Source of the DNA: Solirubrobacterales bacterium
Lineage (GTDB): Bacteria; Actinomycetota; Thermoleophilia; Solirubrobacterales; Solirubrobacteraceae
Reading direction: 5' to 3'
Assembly: GCA_003244205.1 (NCBI GenBank)
Contig: QHBW01000019.1
Coordinates: 128,582 to 170,030, forward strand
Length of the DNA: 41,449 nt
Below, in pieces: positions 9,130 to 15,564 of the stretch (positions are counted from its first letter, which is position 1; each line of letters begins with the position of its first letter). The notes beneath the pieces are model-generated. The model saw only the letters and a list, made by a program, of their open reading frames with translations. It did not search any database and was not told the origin of the DNA. A program made the position numbers and the translations under genes.

Positions 9130-9603
9130 CCAGAGACGACGGCCGTCCGCACTGCTCGTCCGCGGCTGATTCGAATCGGATGTGGCGTGCGTCAAGCGTC
9201 CACCCGAGCATGAGGATTGTTGCTCTCGGTCGTGCGACGCTTCGTCACGCTCCCGGTGTCGTGCTGACAGGGGGACAGCATGCTGCTCCTGGCGAAGTGC
9301 GCGGCCGTTTCCCGCAGGTGGTCCATGCATAGCCCGGCCGTGCAATTGCGACACAGCGCGACCGCGGGTTGATGGATTCCCTGTTCGGCATGAGTCCGGT
9401 CGCGTTACGCGCCCGCTTTGCTCGGGTTCGCGCATCAGGCTCCCGAGACGTCCGTTGTGTGGGGTTGGTTGGAGCTATGCCTCGGGGGTGTCAGGCTTGG
9501 CGGCGGTTTGGGCGGGGGTGAGGGCGATGAAGCCGGCGAGGGCGAAGATAAGCAAGCAGAGGATGCATACCAGTCCCAAAGCCTTTTGCCTAGGATGACT
9601 GTG
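9130..9603. other. Gap with a possible small hydrophobic frame on the minus strand
   Basis: No convincing gene in 474 bases. On the minus strand a frame ending at 9475 encodes KALGLVCILCLLIFALAGF, then IALTPAQTAAKPDTPEA: one membrane helix and a polar tail. Only a TTG at 9579 could start it. It may be a small membrane protein or chance. Confidence 0.35.
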
Positions 9604-9609
9604 TAAACT
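9604..9609 (+). promoter_or_regulatory. -10 box of a leaderless promoter for the SufR-like regulator
   Basis: TAAACT followed by 6 nt and the ATG at 9616. No ribosome-binding site precedes the ATG, which fits a leaderless mRNA. Confidence 0.5.
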
Positions 9610-9615
9610 GTCGGA

Positions 9616-10299
9616 ATGGACCTGCAGAACGGACCGGAGGGGCCGCTTTCCCAGCCGGTGCGGGCGCGGCTGTTTGCGCGGTTGGCTGAGTTGCGCCGTC
9701 CGGTCGGGACCGATGAGCTCGCTACCGAGCTCGGGTTGCATCCCAACGGCGTGCGCGTCCACCTCGACGTATTGCGCGAGGCAGGACTGCTTGACCGCGA
9801 GCGGGTGCGTCAGCGGCGTGGGCGGCCCCGGGACATGTGGTCGGTGGCACCTGACGCTCACCCGGACGGGGATCCACCCCGCGCCTACACCGACCTCGCG
9901 CGCTGGCTCGCCGGGGCTATGGCGCGTGGCGCCAGCAGTCCGTCTGCGATCGAGCTGGCGGGCCGGCAGATTGGAGCCGAGATCGCGCCCACCACGCTGA
10001 CAGGCTCACCGGAGACAACGATGTACGCAGCCCTCGCATCGCTTGGTTTCCAGCCGCAACGTGTGCTCGACCCGCTCGAGACGCTCACCTACAAGTTGCG
10101 TAACTGTCCCTACCGCAGCGTCGCGCTCGACGAGCAGGAGGTGGTGTGCACCCTCCACAAGGGCCTGACCGAGGGCCTACTCGACGTGATCGCTCCAACC
10201 AGCGAGCTTGCCGGATTCGTGCCGAAGGATCCGGACGCGGCTGGCTGCCTGATCACGCTCCGCGGACCGCTCGCAGACGCTGCGCGGGCCGAGGCATGA
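9616..10299 (+). CDS. SufR/COG2345-type winged-helix regulator with C-terminal cysteines
   Basis: A 227-residue protein. Residues ~14-75 are a winged helix (ARLAELRRPVGTDELATELG, then HPNGVRVHLDVLREAGLL, with a basic wing RVRQRRGRPRDMW). The C-terminal part has LRNCPYRSVA and EVVCTLHKGLTEGLL, placing Cys164, Cys178 and later Cys211 in the arrangement seen in SufR-like regulators. Family knowledge: SufR binds an iron-sulfur cluster through such cysteines and represses Fe-S assembly genes; COG2345 members are often redox or stress regulators. The gene overlaps the next one by ATGA, and catalase follows on the other strand, so a peroxide- or iron-linked role is plausible. The fourth ligand is unclear. 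Confidence 0.75.
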   Translation: MDLQNGPEGPLSQPVRARLFARLAELRRPVGTDELATELGLHPNGVRVHLDVLREAGLLDRERVRQRRGRPRDMWSVAPDAHPDGDPPRAYTDLARWLAGAMARGASSPSAIELAGRQIGAEIAPTTLTGSPETTMYAALASLGFQPQRVLDPLETLTYKLRNCPYRSVALDEQEVVCTLHKGLTEGLLDVIAPTSELAGFVPKDPDAAGCLITLRGPLADAARAEA

Positions 10300-10582
10300 A
10301 GCGCTCCCCGGCGCTCGTCGCGCTCTCGCGCGACCACCACCAAGCGCTCGTCATCGCCAAACGGCTCCGGCAAACGAACGACGCGAGTCTCGCCGCGAAC
10401 CGTGCCCGTTTCTCTCGTTCTGGAAACTCGAAGGACGCCAGCACTTCCACCTCGAACAGGAGGCCCTCCTCCCCGCCTTCGCAGCCTACGGCGACCCCTA
10501 TGACCCGCTCGTCGCGCGCACGCTCTGCGATCACGTCGCGATCCGCCGACTCGCAGACGAATTGCGATGCGCGCGCTGCTAG
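10296..10582 (+). pseudogene. Hemerythrin (HHE) domain protein, frameshifted and short
   Basis: The ATG overlaps the regulator's stop (ATGA), so the two were co-translated. MKRSPALVALSRDHHQALVI gives the first metal-binding His pair. After RARF the match moves to another frame, LSFWKLEGRQHFHLEQEALL, which holds further ligands (H-F-H-L-E) and then DHVAIRRLADEL. One C missing at 10410-10412 (TTCTC instead of TTCCTC) explains the shift. After DELRCARC a stop appears 6 bp before the catalase stop, so the final helix of the four-helix bundle with its last ligands also looks lost. Family knowledge: HHE proteins bind di-iron and sense or carry oxygen or nitric oxide. Confidence 0.7.
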
Positions 10583-10588
10583 CTGACC

Positions 10589-12139
10589 CTAGGCGCGGTT
10601 TGCGCGGGCGCTGACGAGCGCCGCGGCCTCGGCGGAGGCCGGACCGTCGGGGGACGCCCCATTGTCCTTGCCCAACCCGACTGCGACCTCCGCGGCGATC
10701 TGCGGATCGACCTTGGCCCAGTAGGCGATCACGCGCTGCTGCATGTCGTCGGCGACCTCGTCGCTGGCGTGCGCGACGATGTTCGCGACCAGGTGCTCGC
10801 GGTCGAGATCGCTCATCACCTCGCGCACCAGCGTGCCGGCTTGGCCAAAGTCATCGTCCTCGGCGTGCTTGTCGTAGGCATAGCGTCCGAGCTCGCCGGA
10901 CTCCACGGGCCAGCCGAGGTCTGGCGCCCGCTCGGCGTCGGCCTGCGGGCCGCCGGCGGAGTTCGGCGCGTAGACGGGTTGGGCGCCCGAGTGGTGATAG
11001 GTCATCTGGGCGTCCTTGTTGTATGAGTGCACCGGGACCCGGGGCGCGTTTATAGGGAGCTGCTCATAGTTGGGTCCGATGCGGTGCAGGTGGGTGTCGT
11101 GGTAGGAGAAGATCCGGCCCATCAGCATCTTGTCCGGGCTCAGCCCGGTCCCCGGGACGAGATTGGCGGGCGAGAAGCCGGCCTGCTCGACTTCGGCGAA
11201 GAAGTTGGCGGGGTTGCGGTCGAGCACCAGGCGCCCGACCGTGATCGGGGGATAGTCGCCGTGGGGCCACACCTTCGTCAAGTCGAAGGGGTTAAAGCGA
11301 TAGTCCGCCGCGTCTGCGAACGGCATGATCTGCACCTCGAGGCGCCACTCGGGGGACCCGCCGTCAGCGATCGCCTGGCGCAGGTCGCGACGGTGAAAGT
11401 CGGGGTCCTCGCCCGCCATCGCCCCAGCCTGCTCGTCGGTGAAGTTCTCTGCGCCCTGGACGGTCTTGAAGTGGTACTTGACCCAAAAGCGCTCACCGTC
11501 GGTGTTGACCCACGAGTACGTGTGGCTGCTGTAGCCATTCATGTGCCGATACGTGCGCGGGGTCCCGCGGTCTGACATCAGGATCGTGACCTGGTGGGCG
11601 CTCTCCGGCGAGAGCGTCCAGAAGTCCCACTGCATCTGGTTGGAACGCATGCCAGTGTCCGCGAGTCGCTTCTGGGAGTGGATGAAGTCTTGGAACTTCG
11701 ATGGGTCACGGACGAAGAAGACCGGCGTGTTGTTGCCCACCAGATCGAAGTTGCCATCGTCGGTGTAGAACTTGAGCGCAAATCCGCGCGGGTCGCGAAC
11801 GGTGTCCGGGAAGCCCTGCTCGCCAGCCACCGTGGAGAAGCGCGCGAAGACCGGCGTTCGCTTGCCGATCGCGAGGAACCCCGCCTTGGTGAACTGCGAG
11901 ACGTCCTCGGTGACCTCGAAGAACCCGTGGGCGCCGCTGCCCTTGGCGTGGACGACGCGCTCTGGGACGCGCTCGCGATTGAAGTGCTGCATCTTCTGCA
12001 CGACGTAGTGGTCGTGCAGGGCGATCGGGCCGCTGGGCCCGACGGTCAGCGAGTATTCGTCGCTTGGCGCCGGAATCCCGGAGTCGGTAGTCGTCGCGGG
12101 GGGTCTATCGGCGTGGGCGGGCGCGTCGCCGTTGCTCAT
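10589..12139 (-). CDS. katA: Monofunctional haem catalase
   Basis: A full-length, small-subunit type catalase of 516 residues that breaks down hydrogen peroxide in the cytosol. Key elements are intact: the distal His64 in [12 protein letters not shown], the Asn near 137 in [14 protein letters not shown], and the proximal haem ligand Tyr346 in [24 protein letters not shown] and the C-terminal helices also match. The start ATG has GAAGGAG upstream. A TACGTT near 12195 (minus strand) could be the -10. The gene converges on the SufR-like/hemerythrin pair with only 6 bp between stops, so the block groups oxygen and peroxide functions. The family is certain; the exact symbol is conventional. Confidence 0.95.
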   Translation of the reverse strand: MSNGDAPAHADRPPATTTDSGIPAPSDEYSLTVGPSGPIALHDHYVVQKMQHFNRERVPERVVHAKGSGAHGFFEVTEDVSQFTKAGFLAIGKRTPVFARFSTVAGEQGFPDTVRDPRGFALKFYTDDGNFDLVGNNTPVFFVRDPSKFQDFIHSQKRLADTGMRSNQMQWDFWTLSPESAHQVTILMSDRGTPRTYRHMNGYSSHTYSWVNTDGERFWVKYHFKTVQGAENFTDEQAGAMAGEDPDFHRRDLRQAIADGGSPEWRLEVQIMPFADAADYRFNPFDLTKVWPHGDYPPITVGRLVLDRNPANFFAEVEQAGFSPANLVPGTGLSPDKMLMGRIFSYHDTHLHRIGPNYEQLPINAPRVPVHSYNKDAQMTYHHSGAQPVYAPNSAGGPQADAERAPDLGWPVESGELGRYAYDKHAEDDDFGQAGTLVREVMSDLDREHLVANIVAHASDEVADDMQQRVIAYWAKVDPQIAAEVAVGLGKDNGASPDGPASAEAAALVSARANRA

Positions 12140-12237
12140 AGCGCTCTCCTTCGTGGTAGTTGTGGCGGTGGTGGCGCGAAAGCGCCGGACACGCGATCAA
12201 AACGTACCGCGTCTCGGCTAGCCGCCATAATCGCCCG

Positions 12238-12495
12238 GTGAACGCGAAGGAGTGGATCGCCGCCTACGCGCGCCGGCTCGGGACCGAGCCGCCGTCGGCG
12301 GACGAGTTCAAGGCGCTTCTGGACCTCGCTGGCGAGGCCGCCCATTGCTCCGAGCGGGTTGCGGCACCCGTGGCCTGTTGGGTGACGGCGAAGGCTGGGT
12401 GCTCGCTGCAAGATGCGCTTGCCCCTGCGCGAGAGGTGTCCCGGGCGTCCGCGCGGCCGGACGCGACGACCGCGCCACCGCCCGGCGAGGCATAG
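12238..12495 (+). CDS. DUF6457 small protein
   Basis: 85 residues: VNAKEWIAAYARRLGTEPPS, then ADEFKALLDLAGEAAHCSERVAAPVACWVTAKAG. This matches the DUF6457 family of small actinobacterial helical proteins, often found near molybdenum cofactor genes, whose function is not known. The GTG at 12238 is preferred; CATAAT ends 6 nt before it, suggesting a leaderless message. The upstream open frame to 12160 lacks family similarity. The C-terminal ~20 residues (Ala, Pro, Arg, Thr rich) are variable. The gene starts divergently from catalase, about 98 bp away. Confidence 0.7.
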   Translation: MNAKEWIAAYARRLGTEPPSADEFKALLDLAGEAAHCSERVAAPVACWVTAKAGCSLQDALAPAREVSRASARPDATTAPPPGEA

Positions 12496-12547
12496 CCGCG
12501 GCGCAGTTCGCCGACCGCGGCGAGGGACACTAGGGCGGATTTGCCAC

Positions 12548-13651
12548 ATGCTCGCCGTGATCCTCACCAATCTCCGTCGTCGCTCCGGCCGTACGGCGCT
12601 CACCGCGGCCGGTATCGCGGTTGGGGTCGCGACGATCGTCGGCCTGCTCGCGCTCTCTGCCGGCCTCACCCGCAGCGCCGGCGAGCTCGTGCACCTCGGC
12701 CAGGCGGATCTCGGGCTCTTCCAGGCCAACGCCGCCGATCCCACCTCCTCGGTGCTCCCGCTGTCCCTGCTCGCGCGCGTGCGCGCGCGCCCGGAGGTGG
12801 CTGAGGCAACGCCGCTGCAGCTGGTGATCGGGGCTCTGGACCGTGAGCCGAGCGCCGTCGTCTTCGGGACCGATCCGCACGGGTTCGTCGCGCGTCGCCT
12901 CGTGTTCACGGCTGGACGGCCTGCCGCAGCGGGCGAGACGACGGTCGGCGACCTGCTCGCCGGCCAGCTGCATGTGGGCGTCGGGAATACGATCGATCTG
13001 CAGCGCCGGGCGATCCGCGTTGCGGGGATCTACCACTCGGGGATCTCCTTCGCGGATTCGGGCGCGATCATGCCCCTGGGCGCGGCTCAGCAGCTCGCCG
13101 GGCGCAGTGGTGACGAGGCGACCACGATTGCCGTGAAGCTGATGCCGCGCATCAGCCACGACGCAGCCGACCGCGCGCTCACACGAGCCTTCCCCGGCGT
13201 ACGCGCGATCTCGACTCCCGGGGATGCGGTGCGGGCCGGGGCCAACGCGCTGCTGATCGACAAGGCGGTCGTCGTGATCGTCGTTCTCGCCCTGATCGTG
13301 GGTGCGCTGGCGGTTGCCAACACCATGCTGACTGCTGTGCTCGAGCGCCAGCGTGAGCTGGCTCTGCTCTCGACGATTGGCTGGAGCGCCCGCCAGATCG
13401 CCGCGCTCGTGCTCGGCGAGGCGGTCGTCCTCAGCCTCGTGGGCGTCGGCTTCGGGCTGGCGCTTGGCGTCGCGCTCAGTGGCTTGTTGCCGGGCGCGCT
13501 CGGCCTCAGCGACGTCATCTCCGCCGACGTCACCGCCTGGGGGCTGGGCCGAGCGATCCTCGTCGGTCTCGCGATTGGTGTGCTCGGCGCGATCTATCCG
13601 AGCTGGCGCTCGACTCGCCTGCTGCCGCGCGAGGTGTTGGCTCAGATCTGA
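12548..13651 (+). CDS. ABC transporter permease, FtsX/MacB type
   Basis: A 367-residue permease: N-terminal helix (RTALTAAGIAVGVATIVGLL), a periplasmic-type domain of about 200 residues, then three helices near 240-265, 290-320 and 335-355. The C-terminal part (VANTMLTAVLERQRELALL, then STIGWSARQIAALVLGEAVV) is the signature FtsX domain. Family knowledge: MacB/LolCDE-like systems use ATP in the cytosol to drive movement of a substrate or lipoprotein outside the membrane. No ATPase lies in this operon. The likely partner ATPase is on the opposite strand and ends at the very next base (13652), with stop codons back to back. Confidence 0.88.
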   Translation: MLAVILTNLRRRSGRTALTAAGIAVGVATIVGLLALSAGLTRSAGELVHLGQADLGLFQANAADPTSSVLPLSLLARVRARPEVAEATPLQLVIGALDREPSAVVFGTDPHGFVARRLVFTAGRPAAAGETTVGDLLAGQLHVGVGNTIDLQRRAIRVAGIYHSGISFADSGAIMPLGAAQQLAGRSGDEATTIAVKLMPRISHDAADRALTRAFPGVRAISTPGDAVRAGANALLIDKAVVVIVVLALIVGALAVANTMLTAVLERQRELALLSTIGWSARQIAALVLGEAVVLSLVGVGFGLALGVALSGLLPGALGLSDVISADVTAWGLGRAILVGLAIGVLGAIYPSWRSTRLLPREVLAQI

Positions 13652-14350
13652 CTAGGTCGCCGTGTGCGTGGTGGGCGGCTCGAAGCGACCGTCGATCAGA
13701 CGCGTCGTGCGGTCGGCGCGCGCCGCGACGGCCTGGTCGTGGCTGACGACGATGAGCGTCATCCCGCGCTCGATGCGCGCCGCGATCAGCCGATCGAGCG
13801 CCTGCCGGGCGGCGGTGGAGTCCAGACGCCCGGTGGGCTCATCGGCGAGCAGCACCCGCGGCCGGTTTGCCAGCGCGCGGGCGAGCGCGACCCGCTGGCG
13901 CTCTCCGCTCGACAGCTCAGAGGGGAGGTGGCCGGCGCGCATGCTCATGTCGACCTCCTCGAGCAGCGCCTGTGCTCGCTCGCGACGCTCGCTGCGTCCG
14001 ACGCCGGCGGCGAGCAGCGAGGCCTCGACGTTGGCCTGGGCTGTGAGCGCGGGCAGCAGCAGATCATGCTGGAAGACGAAGCCGACGATGTGGCGGCGGT
14101 ACTCGGTGTGATTGCGCAAGCCCGAAACCGAGATTCCCGCCACGCGGATCTCTCCGCTGTCTGGACGGTCGATCCCGCCGATCAGCGCAAGCAGCGTGCT
14201 CTTGCCCGAACCCGACGGGCCAGCGATCGAGACGAACTCCCCGGGCGACACCCGCAGCGAGACGTCGCGCAGCACTGGGACGCGGGCCCCGAAGCTCTTG
14301 CAGACGTTCTCGACAACGACCTCCGCGCCGGCGCCTGAAGACTCGCTCAC
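13652..14350 (-). CDS. ABC transporter ATP-binding protein (LolD/MacB type)
   Basis: A 232-residue ATPase. Walker A GPSGSGKST, Q-loop FVFQHDLLLP, signature LSSGERQRVALARAL, Walker B VLLADEPTG, D-loop and H-loop VVSHDQ are all present. The start is GTG at 14350, overlapping the stop of the upstream lipoprotein gene by 4 nt (GTGA), so the two are translationally coupled. Family knowledge: this ATPase class works with FtsX-type permeases. The adjacent permease 12548-13651 is the obvious partner despite being on the other strand and convergent with no spacer. The longer upstream frame is antisense-like and was not used. Confidence 0.9.
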   Translation of the reverse strand: MSESSGAGAEVVVENVCKSFGARVPVLRDVSLRVSPGEFVSIAGPSGSGKSTLLALIGGIDRPDSGEIRVAGISVSGLRNHTEYRRHIVGFVFQHDLLLPALTAQANVEASLLAAGVGRSERRERAQALLEEVDMSMRAGHLPSELSSGERQRVALARALANRPRVLLADEPTGRLDSTAARQALDRLIAARIERGMTLIVVSHDQAVAARADRTTRLIDGRFEPPTTHTAT

Positions 14351-14781
14351 GGCCGAACGTGGACGGGGTAGTCGATCGTCTGCGTCCCCTGCGCCGTGTG
14401 CACGACAGCCTCGAAGGCAAGCGGATAGCCGACCGATCGCGCCGGCCAGCGCAGGATGTCGTGCCAGCGACCGACGAAGCGATGCGAGGGCGGGACGTCG
14501 TGTCCAACGACTTGACCGGCGAAGGTGAACTGGATATCGACGACGCCGGCGAGCGGGCGCCCGCTCGAGTCGCTCACCCGCAGCGAGTAGGGCCACGCCG
14601 CGTTGACCCGGGGCGAGTGGCCGGGAGCTGTCAGCACGACATCGATGTGTCCGCCCGCGGGCGCGGCCGTCGAGGGCGATGCGGAGCCATTTGCCGAGCT
14701 CGAGCTCGAGCCTCCGCAGCCAAGCAGCCCTGCCGCAGCGATCGCGAGCGCAGTTGACCGGGCCGGTACTCGGAGCCCCAT
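14347..14781 (-). CDS. Secreted lipoprotein of the ABC module
   Basis: 144 residues. The N-terminus MGLRVPARSTALAIAAAGLL runs into GCGGSSSSS: a short basic region, a hydrophobic helix and a lipobox (L-L-G-C), so the chain should be cleaved and lipid-anchored outside the membrane. A serine-rich linker follows. The mature domain (VVLTAPGHSPRVNAAWPYSL, SDSSGRPLAGVVDIQFTFAG, YPLAFEAVVHTAQGTQTIDYP) looks like an Ig-like or CopC-like beta sandwich; I do not recognise a named family. A TAGAGT -10 box 7 nt before the ATG suggests a leaderless message. Coupling to the ATPase suggests it helps the transporter bind or hand over cargo. Confidence 0.75.
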   Translation of the reverse strand: MGLRVPARSTALAIAAAGLLGCGGSSSSSANGSASPSTAAPAGGHIDVVLTAPGHSPRVNAAWPYSLRVSDSSGRPLAGVVDIQFTFAGQVVGHDVPPSHRFVGRWHDILRWPARSVGYPLAFEAVVHTAQGTQTIDYPVHVRP

Positions 14782-14788
14782 TTGCGCC

Positions 14789-14794
14789 ACTCTA
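14789..14794 (-). promoter_or_regulatory. -10 box of a leaderless promoter for the lipoprotein-ATPase operon
   Basis: TAGAGT on the minus strand with a 7-nt spacer to the ATG at 14781; no ribosome-binding site. Confidence 0.45.
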
Positions 14795-14851
14795 GGCGCT
14801 CGCCTGGATCGCTCCGCGCCGCTGCCTGGCCGCCCGTGCTGGCGTGTGGGA

Positions 14852-15381
14852 TCAGCGGATCGGCGGCAGCGCCACGGCGTCGGTCTCGAGCTCCGCAGGG
14901 TGGCGATGACGCCGGCCGGCGCTCGGCTTGCGACAGCGCGCGGGGCGCTTGGCGTGTGATCCGCGCTTGGGCTGGGGGCACGCGCGGGGCTTGGCCCGCG
15001 GCGGTCTGGGCGTGGGCAGTGTGACCGGGGTAGCGAGGTTGCCCGTTGCTTCGATCGCCTGGATGACGACTCGCGCCCTGGCGCGCGGGAGCTCGATCGT
15101 CTCGCGCGTGCTGGCGGGGCCGCCGACGGGAGTCGGTAGCTCCACCATTCGTTGTTGCCCGAAGGCTTGCCGGGCGTGCGCCAGGCGTAGAGATAGCCCA
15201 CCCGCGTCATCGCCACGAGGTCGTTGGAGCCGTCGCCGAGCACGTCACCGACGGTCGGAGACGACAAGACCCAGCCGCTCATGAACTTTGGCGCGTCCTG
15301 TGGAAAGGCGCCCAGCGCGAGCTCTGTGGGGACGAGCACGCACGCCAGCGCGAGCGCCGCAACCGTTAGGCGTCGAGCCAA
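14852..15381 (-). pseudogene. Collapsed FG-GAP/VCBS protein: signal peptide joined to a C-terminal scrap
   Basis: A TTG at 15381 with GGGAGG about 6 nt upstream starts a convincing signal peptide (LARRLTVAALALACVLVPTE then LALGA). It is followed at once by FPQDAPKFMSGWVLSSPTVG and DVLGDGSNDLVAMTRVGYLY, a final FG-GAP/VCBS-type repeat of a large secreted protein, ending GNNEWWSYR. The match then changes frame near 15150-15140 to GPASTRETIELPRARARVVI, QAIEATGNLATPVTL, which resembles the last strands of a fibronectin-III-like domain, and ends with a basic Pro/Arg-rich tail. The long central part (repeats or protease) is missing, so internal deletions collapsed a bigger gene. The signals for expression and export remain. 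Confidence 0.55.
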
Positions 15382-15564
15382 GCTCGCCTCCCTCAGATGC
15401 AGAGCGCCGCTGATGCGCGCGGCGTGCCCGAAACATAGTGGTCGGCGCCCGAGCGCGAGTCGATTGCTCGGCGCTGGGATGATGCCGGCCGTGCCGCGCG
15501 CCATCTCCCTTTTCGCACTGGGTCAGCGCTGAGCGAGATCGGCGCGCTGCTGGTCAGCTGGGTT

